A program made the position numbers and the translations under genes. DNA of 27,251 bases from Fibrobacter sp. (lineage in GTDB: Bacteria > Fibrobacterota > Fibrobacteria > Fibrobacterales > Fibrobacteraceae). This document shows positions 14,314 through 21,829 of the stretch, in pieces. The stretch is from contig JAFZOV010000094.1 in NCBI GenBank assembly GCA_017550445.1, positions 1 to 27,251 on the forward strand. The letters are read 5' to 3'. The notes below the pieces were generated by a model, which was given only the letters and a program-made list of their open reading frames with translations, ran no database searches and was not told the DNA's origin. Numbering within the stretch: position 1 is the first letter of the stretch; each line of letters starts with the position of its first letter.

Positions 14314-16254
14314 TTAGATATCGAGGTCGTTCAGGACCTTGTAGGCGTTGGATTCAATGAACTTGCGGCGCGGTTCCACGTCTTCGCCCATGAGCATGCT
14401 GAAAATCTGGTCGGCTGCCACGGCGTCTTCCACATAGCACTGCTTGAGGAATCGTTTTGCCGGGTCCATGGTCGTTTCGGAAAGCTGTTCCGGAGACATT
14501 TCACCAAGACCTTTGAATCGGCTAACCGTCACGTTCTTCTTGTCTTCGAGCTTGGCCATGGCCTCGTCCTTGTCCTTTTCGTCGAACAAGTAGGTTTCCT
14601 TGGTGCCGACCTTCAGCTTGAACAGAGGCGGCATGGCGAGGAACACGTGGCCGTCATCAATGAGCGGACGCATGTAGCGGAAGAAGAAGGTGAGAAGCAA
14701 AGTCTGAATGTGAGATCCGTCCACATCAGCATCGGTCATGATGACGATTTTGTTGTAGCGGAGTTTTTCGAGCTTGCATTCGGTACCGAGACCGCAACCG
14801 ATGGCATTTACCAGGTTCTGGATTTCTTCGGTATCGAGTACGCGGTGAAGGCTTGCCTTTTCCACGTTCAAAATCTTACCACGGAGCGGGAGAATGGCCT
14901 GGAACTCACGGTTACGGCCCATCTTTGCAGAACCACCTGCAGAGTCACCTTCCACGATGAACAATTCGCATTCCTTGGGGTCGCGGCTGGAGCAGTCGGC
15001 GAGCTTACCCAGAAGTCCGCCGCTTTCGAGAACGTTCGTGCGGCGGGCGAGGGTGCGTGCCTTGTGGGCGGCTTCGCGGGCCACGGCGGCGTTGTACACC
15101 TTGTCCAAGATAATCTTGACTGCAGCCGGATTTTCCTGGAAGTATTCTTCCAACTTGGCGCCGAAGGCAGATGCCACATAGCCTGCGATTTCGGAGTTGC
15201 CGAGCTTGCGCTTGGTCTGACCTTCGAACTGCGGCTGCGAGACCTTGATAGCGATAACGGCGGTCAAACCTTCGCGAATGTCATCGGCGGTAATGGTAAT
15301 GTCTTTTTTGCCCTTGGGCATTTCTTGTGCGAACTTGCTAATCACTCGGGTGAGGGCTGTCTTGAAGCCCGTCACGTGCGTGCCACCGTCGTAGGTGTTC
15401 ACGTTGTTCACGAAGCTAAAGAAGTTTTCCTGGTAGCCGTCGTTGTACCACATGGCGACTTCCAGCGGATACTGACCATCAGGGAGCACCAGGTGAATCG
15501 GGTCCTGGAACAGCTTGGTGCGGTGTTCGTCCACGTAGCGCACGAATTCAGACACGCCACCCGGATAGCAGAATGTGTCGGTTTGCTTGTTTTCCGGGTC
15601 GCGTTCGTCGGTGAGCGTCAGGCGAAGCCCGCTCATCAAGAATGCGAGTTCGCGGAAACGCGTAGCGAGCGTGTCGTACACGTAAACGGTTTCGCTGAAA
15701 ATCGTATCGTCCGGATAGAATTCGACGGACGTTCCTGTCGTCCCATCGCTTTCACCCAAGTCCACCTGCGGACCACAGGGAACGCCACGGGCAAATTCCT
15801 GTTGCACCACGCGGCCGTTACGGCGAACGGTAACGATAAGCTTGTTGGAAAGTGCGTTCACGCAGCTCACGCCCACGCCGTGCAAACCGGCAGAGACCTT
15901 ATAGGAGCTGTTGTTGAACTTACCACCGGCGTGGAGCTTTGTCATCACGACCTGGATGGTCCCCACCTTTTCCTTGGGGTGGATGTCGGTCGGAATGCCA
16001 CGGCCGTTATCGGTCACGCGGATGCCGTTGCCCGGCAAAATGGCAATTTCAATGTGAGAGCAGAATCCGGCCAACGCTTCGTCCACGGAGTTATCGACCA
16101 CTTCCCAAACCAGGTGGTGGAGACCGCGGATGTCTGTTGAACCGATATACATTGCCGGGCGAACACGCACGGCTTCGAGGCCTTCCAAAACGGTAATGCT
16201 AGAACCGCTGTAGTCTTCTTCGGCCTTTTTCATTTCTTCAGATTCTTCTGCCAT
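14314..16254 (-). CDS. gyrB: DNA gyrase subunit B
   Basis: The ATPase subunit of type II topoisomerase, forming the A2B2 enzyme that introduces negative supercoils. The 646 residues match the short GyrB form that lacks the Gammaproteobacterial insertion. GHKL features are VDNSVDEAL (N55), TDNGRGIP and GLHGVG (123-128). The transducer precedes the TOPRIM domain with EGDSAGGSA, PLRGKILNVEKA and DADVDG, the Mg2+ site. The C-terminal core ends in PRRKFIESNA, typical of GyrB. The start has AAGG seven bases upstream. ParE is less likely because no parC neighbour is present and the C-terminus fits GyrB. It is the third gene of an MlaE-DciA-GyrB-prenyl synthase run. Confidence 0.95.
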   Translation of the reverse strand: MAEESEEMKKAEEDYSGSSITVLEGLEAVRVRPAMYIGSTDIRGLHHLVWEVVDNSVDEALAGFCSHIEIAILPGNGIRVTDNGRGIPTDIHPKEKVGTIQVVMTKLHAGGKFNNSSYKVSAGLHGVGVSCVNALSNKLIVTVRRNGRVVQQEFARGVPCGPQVDLGESDGTTGTSVEFYPDDTIFSETVYVYDTLATRFRELAFLMSGLRLTLTDERDPENKQTDTFCYPGGVSEFVRYVDEHRTKLFQDPIHLVLPDGQYPLEVAMWYNDGYQENFFSFVNNVNTYDGGTHVTGFKTALTRVISKFAQEMPKGKKDITITADDIREGLTAVIAIKVSQPQFEGQTKRKLGNSEIAGYVASAFGAKLEEYFQENPAAVKIILDKVYNAAVAREAAHKARTLARRTNVLESGGLLGKLADCSSRDPKECELFIVEGDSAGGSAKMGRNREFQAILPLRGKILNVEKASLHRVLDTEEIQNLVNAIGCGLGTECKLEKLRYNKIVIMTDADVDGSHIQTLLLTFFFRYMRPLIDDGHVFLAMPPLFKLKVGTKETYLFDEKDKDEAMAKLEDKKNVTVSRFKGLGEMSPEQLSETTMDPAKRFLKQCYVEDAVAADQIFSMLMGEDVEPRRKFIESNAYKVLNDLDI

Positions 16255-16312
16255 TTTTTACCTTGTTTTCTTCTTCTAAATTCTTTTTGTCGGGGCTCTT
16301 TCTGACATGCTT

Positions 16313-16639
16313 TTAAACGAAAAGAATGTTCTTTACAGAGGGCTTCCCAAGCAATAAATTACACTTGTCAATAATAGCTTTTTTTTGCAGGAAAAGTTCC
16401 TGTTTCCACGCGGAACTATCGCACTTTAGCGTCAAAATATTCTTGTCAAATTTGGCGATTTGAACATGGGGTTTTACCAGTGCGCCGACGATGGTTTCAA
16501 GACCTTCGGAGAGCTTTTCAATCACCATTTCGTCGGTAATATGCGCCTTGTCCAAGACCATCTGCAAAAGCACGCTGATGTCTTCGGGATCTTTCCCGCA
16601 AATGGGTTTCCCGCGCCTTTTATGATAAGGATTGTTCAT
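16313..16639 (-). CDS. dciA: DUF721 protein, DciA-like helicase loader
   Basis: A 108-residue basic protein of the DUF721 family, whose characterised member DciA loads the replicative helicase DnaB in many bacteria that lack DnaC. The family signature is seen in the middle (QIAKFDKNILTLKCDSSAWKQELFLQK), with the conserved W near 78. The N-terminal 20 residues are basic (NPYHKRRGKP). The last A of the upstream MlaE stop codon is shared with this start (TAATG). It lies 58 bases before gyrB, as it often does near replication genes. The family is recognised; the helicase loading role is inferred. Confidence 0.75.
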   Translation of the reverse strand: MNNPYHKRRGKPICGKDPEDISVLLQMVLDKAHITDEMVIEKLSEGLETIVGALVKPHVQIAKFDKNILTLKCDSSAWKQELFLQKKAIIDKCNLLLGKPSVKNILFV

Positions 16640-17412
16640 TAAAGCAGCAGCAACTTGGAAAGCACGAAACCGCCAATCAGGATACTTGTCATGCCGGCCA
16701 CCACGGTAGCCTTGGTGTTCTTGCCAACGCCCTCGGCGCCGCTATGGGTGGTGAACCCAAAGAAGCATGCGTAGCTTGCTATAAAGTAGCCGTAGAGAGT
16801 TGCCTTGATAAGGCCCACCACCAAGTCCCAGTTCTGGTAGAACATGCGCACGCCGTAAAAGAATACGGCAAAGGACACGTCTTTGTAAATATGCGCCACT
16901 TCGTAACCGCCTACGATACCGATAAAGATACTGATAATCGTAAGGGTCGGAAGCATAATGATGGTTGCAATCAAACGGGGGGCGAGCAAAAACTTGTAGG
17001 GGTTGAGTCCTAATACTTTGTATGCATCTAGCTGCTCGGTCACCGCCATGGTTCCCAGTTCTGAACACATGGATGCCCCAATTCGGCCTGCAAGCACCAT
17101 TGCGGTAAGAATCGGACAAAGTTCCACCATCACTGACTTGCCTACGGCCATGCCCACAAACATCAGGGGAATAATGTCTGCAAATTGGTATGCGAGCTGC
17201 CAAGCCATAATGGCGCCTGTGGCAAGCGAGGCTGCCACCACCACGGGAATGCTGGTGAGCCCCACGTGCTGCATCTGTTCTACGGTCGTATGGAAATTGC
17301 TAAAAGCGCCTGGAATGCTCTTGAACAGCTGCCAGACAAAGTGGAGGTAGCTTGCCACGGTATGCAGAAACTTCCGGATAAACTTACCCAGACTTTCTGC
17401 AATTCTGTTCAT
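16639..17412 (-). CDS. mlaE: MlaE-family ABC permease
   Basis: An inner-membrane permease of the MlaE/YrbE family that exchanges phospholipids between inner and outer membrane with MlaF ATPase and an MlaD protein. About five membrane segments lie between residues 25 and 257. The family hallmarks GAIMAWQLAYQF, LVLAGRIGASMCSELGTMAV and TEQLDAY are seen, followed by NPYKFLLAPRLIA. The start is ATG 17412; a TTG at 17424 lies only six bases after the upstream stop and is not preferred. MlaF and MlaD are not in the window. It overlaps dciA by one base and follows the S41 protease by 18 bases, so the block is probably one operon. Confidence 0.93.
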   Translation of the reverse strand: MNRIAESLGKFIRKFLHTVASYLHFVWQLFKSIPGAFSNFHTTVEQMQHVGLTSIPVVVAASLATGAIMAWQLAYQFADIIPLMFVGMAVGKSVMVELCPILTAMVLAGRIGASMCSELGTMAVTEQLDAYKVLGLNPYKFLLAPRLIATIIMLPTLTIISIFIGIVGGYEVAHIYKDVSFAVFFYGVRMFYQNWDLVVGLIKATLYGYFIASYACFFGFTTHSGAEGVGKNTKATVVAGMTSILIGGFVLSKLLLL

Positions 17413-17430
17413 GATGGTAATCAAGGACGC

Positions 17431-19230
17431 CTACTTCTTTTTGGAATCCTTGTTGGACTTCTTGGAAGTCTTCTTGTCCGGTGCGCTTATGGCCTTCTTG
17501 TAAAGGTTCATGTCGCTCAGGTACTTGATGGCTTCGTTCAGCTGCTTGTCCTGCTTCAGGGAGAAGGCTGTGCTGACGGAATCGTTGATAAAGGCGGTCA
17601 GGAGCTCGCGCTTGATGCCGTCCTTGATGTACTGCTTGTTCTCGTCGAACTGGGCGTTGCGGTTGTTTTCAAGGGTCTTGCGCATTTCTTCGAGGCGCTT
17701 GGCGAGTGCGGAATCGCTTACAGTCTTTGCGCTGTCGCCCATGTAGTTTTGTTCGCGGATAATGCTCTTTTCAAGCTGGTCCACGCCTACCAGAGCGTTG
17801 CTCTTGATCTTGGTAAAGTTCGTGTCCTTCATGCAGAAGTCGCGGAACTGCGTAAACAGGCTGTCGGGGACTTCCCAGTTGGGGTCGATTTTCACATTGT
17901 TCTTTTCAAGATCCGGGCGAATCTTGACGGCGAACTTGAAGTACATGGCCATGCGTTCCTGCACCTGCACCACCCAAGGCATGGGGGCGAGTTCTACTTC
18001 TACGTCGGGCGAAATGCCGCCGCTACCGAACATCATGCGTCCGTTGTTGGTGTAGAAGGTATCGACCTTGGCGGTATCCTTCTTGGTAGAATCGGCCTTT
18101 TCGTCGCCTTCGTCGGCGGCGTATTCTTCTTCCATGAGCTTAAGGCCCTTGATGCCGTTTTCGGGCTTGTTGATGCATCGGCCGAAGGGCAGGTAGTAGA
18201 ATGCCGTGGTGAGCTTGAGGGCGTTGCCCTGATTGTCCAGCGGGAAAATCGTCTGTACGGAACCCTTACCGAAGGATGTCTTGCCGATAATCAAGGCGCG
18301 GTCCCAGTCCTGGAGTGCACCAGATACAATTTCGGCGGCACTGGCGGAACCCTGGTTCAAAAGCACTACCATGGGAACGTCCGGCTTTACAATGCCGTTC
18401 TTGCGGGCGTGACTTTCGGTCTTTTGGGTGCGACCGCGAGTGCTCACGATCAGATTGCCCTGCTTCAGGAACAATTCGCTGATTTCAATAGCCTGGTTCA
18501 GAAGTCCACCCGGATTGTAGCGCATGTCGAGAATAATCTTCTTCATGCCCCTCTTCTGCAGGACCTTGAGAGCGTTTTCCACATCGCTGGTGGTCTTGTC
18601 GCTGAAGGTGGCGAGCTTGATATAGCCGATATCCTTGGAGACCATGCCGTAGTAGGGCACGGCGTGCACAATGATTTCGGCACGGGTGATGGTGAAGTCC
18701 ATCAGGTCGGGCACGCCTTCGCGTTCAATAGAAACGGTCACGTCGGTGCCGATCTTGCCACGGAGCTTGTTCACGGCCTCGTCGAGGCTTAAGCCCTTGG
18801 TGTCCTTGCCGTCGATTTTGCGGATGCGGTCACCGGCGCGAATTCCCAGGCGGAATGCCGGAGTGCCGGAAAGCGGCGAAATGACGGTTAAAATGTTGTC
18901 GCGGAGGCTAATGGTAATGCCCACGCCGCCGAATTTACCTTCCATGGAGACCTTGAGGCTTTCGTAGTCCTTGGGCGAGAACACGGTCGTGTGCGGGTCC
19001 AAGATGTTACGGATACCGTTCAAGGCTGCATCAGTGAGCTCGGTCGGGTTCACGTCTTCGACATACTTGCGGTTGACTTCGGACAGTACCTTGTTCAGGC
19101 GGGATACTTCGTTGTAGAAGTCGCCAGGAGGATCTTTTTTGTCGTTGGCCGCAAAGGGGCTTGTCGTGAAGCAAAGAGCCGAAAGACCGGCTACAAAGAG
19201 GGTTCGAAAATTCAGCATATTGAAATTCAT
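17431..19230 (-). CDS. S41 C-terminal processing protease (CtpA/Prc type)
   Basis: A 599-residue periplasmic serine protease. A signal peptide ends near residue 28. A PDZ domain sits at about 95-180 (GKFGGVGITISLRDN, then SPLSGTPAFRLGIRAGD). The peptidase S41 core follows with YNPGGLLNQAIEIS, GSASAAEIVSGALQD holding the catalytic Ser297, and FGKG with Lys322; they are 25 residues apart, as in Prc. The enzyme trims C-termini of envelope proteins. An acidic loop at about 368-385 (AADEGDEKADSTKKDT) is an insertion, and the C-terminus is an unusual Lys-rich tail (KTSKKSNKDSKKK). The start has no good Shine-Dalgarno, and a TATTTTTA box ends four bases before it. Confidence 0.92.
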   Translation of the reverse strand: MNFNMLNFRTLFVAGLSALCFTTSPFAANDKKDPPGDFYNEVSRLNKVLSEVNRKYVEDVNPTELTDAALNGIRNILDPHTTVFSPKDYESLKVSMEGKFGGVGITISLRDNILTVISPLSGTPAFRLGIRAGDRIRKIDGKDTKGLSLDEAVNKLRGKIGTDVTVSIEREGVPDLMDFTITRAEIIVHAVPYYGMVSKDIGYIKLATFSDKTTSDVENALKVLQKRGMKKIILDMRYNPGGLLNQAIEISELFLKQGNLIVSTRGRTQKTESHARKNGIVKPDVPMVVLLNQGSASAAEIVSGALQDWDRALIIGKTSFGKGSVQTIFPLDNQGNALKLTTAFYYLPFGRCINKPENGIKGLKLMEEEYAADEGDEKADSTKKDTAKVDTFYTNNGRMMFGSGGISPDVEVELAPMPWVVQVQERMAMYFKFAVKIRPDLEKNNVKIDPNWEVPDSLFTQFRDFCMKDTNFTKIKSNALVGVDQLEKSIIREQNYMGDSAKTVSDSALAKRLEEMRKTLENNRNAQFDENKQYIKDGIKRELLTAFINDSVSTAFSLKQDKQLNEAIKYLSDMNLYKKAISAPDKKTSKKSNKDSKKK

Positions 19231-19234
19231 GCCT

Positions 19235-19242
19235 TAAAAATA
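19235..19242 (-). promoter_or_regulatory. Near-match -7-like box before the S41 protease
   Basis: The minus strand reads TATTTTTA, AGGC, ATG. It matches TAnnTTTG except for the last base, with the same four-base gap to the ATG as at 8012. No -33 element is seen. Confidence 0.35.
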
Positions 19243-19274
19243 CAATTTCATTTGTTTGCCGGGACGCCAAAAAC

Positions 19275-19301
19275 GGAAAAAACCGGTCAAAAAGACCGGT
19301 T
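19275..19301 (-). terminator. Terminator after the sigma factor gene
   Basis: On the minus strand AACCGGTC (19301-19294), loop TTTTT, GACCGGTT (19288-19281) and a run of T. It is a perfect 8-bp stem, separating the sigma factor from the S41 protease. The plus strand also carries a T-run. Confidence 0.9.
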
Positions 19302-19337
19302 TTTTAATTATAAGGAGAGAGAGAAAAAAAATCAAAA

Positions 19338-20192
19338 TTAGGCGGCGTCGTTCAAAACGCGGGCGAGCTGTTCATTCCGGAGCTTTTCAAGAGCGGAATC
19401 CTTGAGCTGGCGGGTGCGTTCCTTGGAAAGGCCGACCATGGGGGCGATTTCTTTCAGGTTCAGGTCGGAATCCATCTTGAAGCCGAAATAGAGCTTGATG
19501 ATTTCTTTTTCCTGGTCCGAAAGGCTGTTGTTCATCGCCTTGTCAAAAAGCTGGGTGCGATTGTTCTTTTCGGCGAGTTCGTCAGTGCGGAATTCCTTGG
19601 CCGCAATGGTGTCGCCGAGAGTCATGTCGCCGTCCTCGCCAACGGGGGTGTCGAGGGATGTAGACTTGTTGCCCATCATCAAGATCTTTTCGATGTCGTC
19701 GGCTTTGTACTTGCTGACGCCTTCGAGGCTCTTGGGGTCAAGCATGAGGCCGCCGCCCACAACCTGGTGCATCTGGCCGCCCTTCTTGGCAAAGCGGCGG
19801 AGAATCAGTTCCTTTTCGGCGCTGATGCGGACCAAACGGCCGCGTTCAGCGATGGCGCGGGTGTTGTTCTGGCGAACCCACCAAACGGCGTAGCTGATAA
19901 ACTTGATTTTCTGGGAGTGGTCAAAGCGGCGAGCGGCTTCGATAAGGCCCATATTGCCTTCGTTGATGAGCTCGTTCACGTCGATGCCCTGACCCTTGTA
20001 AAGGTTTGCAATGTTCACTACAAAGCGGAGGTTGCTTTTGACCAGCAGGTCCATGGCTTCGCGGCTGCCTTCGCGGACTTTGGCGAGAACAACCTTTTCC
20101 TGTTCCTTGGTAAGCAGCGGATATTTAGAAATATCGTTCAGGTACTGGAAATAAACATCCCTGTCATCACGAACGTGTGTATTCTTAATCAT
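19338..20192 (-). CDS. Sigma-70 family RNA polymerase sigma factor (short RpoD-like)
   Basis: A 284-residue sigma factor with regions 1.2 (DVYFQYLNDISKYPLLTKEQE), 2 (about 45-130, LRFVVNIANLYKGQGIDVNE), 3 and 4 (LKEIAPMVGLSKERTRQLKDSALE). Region 1.1 is missing, as in the short primary sigma factors of Bacteroidetes. Region 2.4 reads WWVRQNNTRAIAERGRLVRIS: the Gln and Thr that read the -12 base are kept (Q108, T111), but the usual Ala-Ile pair is Asn-Asn and the usual DQAR is ERGR. I chose ATG 20192 because GAGG lies five bases upstream; a GTG at 20261 would add 23 residues. It could be primary or a group 2 factor. Confidence 0.88.
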   Translation of the reverse strand: MIKNTHVRDDRDVYFQYLNDISKYPLLTKEQEKVVLAKVREGSREAMDLLVKSNLRFVVNIANLYKGQGIDVNELINEGNMGLIEAARRFDHSQKIKFISYAVWWVRQNNTRAIAERGRLVRISAEKELILRRFAKKGGQMHQVVGGGLMLDPKSLEGVSKYKADDIEKILMMGNKSTSLDTPVGEDGDMTLGDTIAAKEFRTDELAEKNNRTQLFDKAMNNSLSDQEKEIIKLYFGFKMDSDLNLKEIAPMVGLSKERTRQLKDSALEKLRNEQLARVLNDAA

Positions 20193-20218
20193 ATCATCCT
20201 CGTTGCTTGTTGTTTCGT

Positions 20219-20240
20219 TTACATCCGTAAATCTACCTCC
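20219..20240 (-). promoter_or_regulatory. Shine-Dalgarno followed by an ATG-TAA minimal ORF
   Basis: GGAGG (20240-20236) is the best ribosome site in the leader, yet the next ATG (20224) is followed at once by TAA. The frame is not that of the sigma factor, whose start lies 27 bases after this stop. Confidence 0.4.
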
Positions 20241-20317
20241 ATTTTCAATTTGAAGTGTCACAGATTAAGCTTTAGTTCGCAAAAGTTGTTTATGAATTTC
20301 GTCAAGGAAAACCCGAC

Positions 20318-20336
20318 TTTTGTCACGTTTTTGTCA
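20318..20336 (+). repeat. Direct repeat TTTTGTCA with 11-base period
   Basis: TTTTGTCA occurs at 20318-20325 and 20329-20336, one helical turn apart, between the divergent sigma factor and histidine kinase genes. It could be an operator or simply a -35-like sequence. Confidence 0.35.
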
Positions 20337-20342
20337 TAAACC

Positions 20343-20374
20343 CCTGTTTTTTGCCAAAATAAGACCTATTTTTG
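20343..20374 (+). promoter_or_regulatory. Bacteroidetes-type promoter of the LytS-like kinase
   Basis: CCTG (20343-20346), 20 bases, then TATTTTTG (20367-20374), an exact TAnnTTTG. A leader of about 14 bases with AGAGG before ATG 20394 would result. The -33 element matches YTTG in three of four bases. Confidence 0.45.
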
Positions 20375-20393
20375 TGTCTGCGAGAGGAAAATC

Positions 20394-21608
20394 ATGACAA
20401 CTAAATACGCAAAATCCGCTTTTAGGGCCTTTTTACGCCGCAATTATGAACGTTTTGCGGAGTTGCAGGAGGCCCAATTCGAAAAAAACGAGCGGGAATT
20501 GATCGAAATCATGGGCGACGAGAACGATGTCCAGTATCCGATCCCGACTTTTGCGTTGATGATCCTGATTTGGATGTTTGTTTTGTTATTCCCGCTGATA
20601 TTGTTGCTTGATCCGACATATCCGATGACGCAGGTGTCATTTATCAACCTTGCTACTTACTATTTGCCGCTTTTGGCAACTTTCTTGACATTCTTAGTGA
20701 ACCAGCGTTACCTTGTTCCTAAGTGCTTTTTTAGAAAACGCTACGTGGTGTTTTTTGTCGGTAACGCCCTGTTGCTATTTATTTCGTTGCTGGGTCGCGA
20801 AGTTTTTTACTTCTTGATTCAGCGCAAGGCGGGCGAAGGTATCGTTGAGTTCTTTAGCAACTATTGCTTTAGTGCTGGGGCCGTGCGTGGGCATTTTTCT
20901 GTTTGGACGGTGCTGGTGTTTGTGATAGTGCTTGCGCTAATCTGCTTTGTGTGCATTTTGATTTCAATGTTCACGAGGCTGATTATCAGGGCGTTTATCT
21001 TGCGCGAAAAGAAACGTTCGACATTGGAATACGAACTTAAATTCTTGAAGAACCAGCTTTCACCGCACTTTTTGTTCAACACCTTGAACAATATTACCAG
21101 TTTGATCCGCATAGACCCCGACCTTGCGGAAACCAGCATGACAAAACTTTCGCAACTGATTCGCGTGATGCTTTACCAGACCAGCGACAAGTATATTTCG
21201 CTTAAGGAAGATGTGGACATTCTGGAAAAGTATGCGGAACTTGAAAAGCTGAGACATGACGATACCTTTGACTTCAAGTTTGAATACGAACTTGAAAATC
21301 CTGATTGCCAGGTGGAACCCTTGTTGATGATGCCCCTGATGGAAAACACCATGAAGCATTGCGTGAACCCCGACGGAAAAAGTTTTGCCCATATCAGGAT
21401 TGTGCAAAAGGGCGATGAGCTTAGCTTTGTGAGCGAGAACAGCAACTTTCCGCGCAAGGCGAAGCCGAATGCTAGCGGCCTTGGACTTTCTACTTTCAAG
21501 AAACGCCTGGAACTTATGTATAGCGGGCGCTACCAGTATAAGGCTGGCGTAGAGGGCGGTGCCTATAAGACGGAATTGAAGATTGTGTTGAAAAAGGATT
21601 CCGTGTAA
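20394..21608 (+). CDS. LytS/YehU-type membrane histidine kinase
   Basis: A 404-residue sensor kinase of the PF06580 type. Four membrane segments lie at about 52-73, 83-103, 117-137 and 170-196. The phosphoacceptor region is FLKNQLSPHFLFNTLNNI with His225. The ATPase domain has the N-box MPLMENTMKHCV and the glycine box GLGLSTFKKRLELMY. The N-terminal 45 residues are cytosolic and charged. The usual partner, a LytTR-domain response regulator, is not beside it on either side, which is uncommon for this family. It is monocistronic, with AGAGG before the ATG and a terminator about 100 bases after the stop. The signal sensed is unknown. Confidence 0.92.
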   Translation: MTTKYAKSAFRAFLRRNYERFAELQEAQFEKNERELIEIMGDENDVQYPIPTFALMILIWMFVLLFPLILLLDPTYPMTQVSFINLATYYLPLLATFLTFLVNQRYLVPKCFFRKRYVVFFVGNALLLFISLLGREVFYFLIQRKAGEGIVEFFSNYCFSAGAVRGHFSVWTVLVFVIVLALICFVCILISMFTRLIIRAFILREKKRSTLEYELKFLKNQLSPHFLFNTLNNITSLIRIDPDLAETSMTKLSQLIRVMLYQTSDKYISLKEDVDILEKYAELEKLRHDDTFDFKFEYELENPDCQVEPLLMMPLMENTMKHCVNPDGKSFAHIRIVQKGDELSFVSENSNFPRKAKPNASGLGLSTFKKRLELMYSGRYQYKAGVEGGAYKTELKIVLKKDSV

Positions 21609-21648
21609 ACGCTGTATACACTTTCTTCAGAAAATCTTGCGGGTTGTC

Positions 21649-21677
21649 TTTACAAGAAAAATTTCATTATCTATAAT
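21649..21677 (+). promoter_or_regulatory. Sigma-70-like promoter upstream of the hydrolase operon
   Basis: TTTACA (21649-21654), 17-base spacer, TATAAT (21672-21677): one mismatch from the classical -35 and none at -10. The transcription start would be near 21684, only about 22 bases before a terminator hairpin. Confidence 0.55.
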
Positions 21678-21705
21678 TCCCCGCGGAGCAATAAATAGTT
21701 TTTAG

Positions 21706-21736
21706 ATACATCTGTTAACCACAGGTGTATTTTTTT
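21706..21736 (+). terminator. Terminator or attenuator in the hydrolase operon leader
   Basis: ATACATCTGT (21706-21715), loop TAACC, ACAGGTGTAT (21721-21730) with one wobble, then six T. It can end the histidine kinase transcript, or act as an attenuator for the promoter at 21649. The remaining leader to 21830 holds a small hairpin (ATGCT/AGCAT, about 21789-21802). Confidence 0.8.
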
Positions 21737-21829
21737 ATCTGTTTTGCGCTTCTGTTTTTATATGGCTTTTTATATCCTGCCTGGCGAATGCTAGGGAGCA
21801 TCATAAACATCATTTAATTTGGAGGTCCT

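Noticed and set aside
14647..16140. A 497-codon plus-strand open frame over gyrB
   Set aside because: It is the antisense shadow of gyrB, kept open by codon bias; no motif or ribosome site supports it.
17185..18792. A 535-codon plus-strand open frame over the S41 protease and MlaE
   Set aside because: It spans two confident minus-strand genes and has no protein features of its own.
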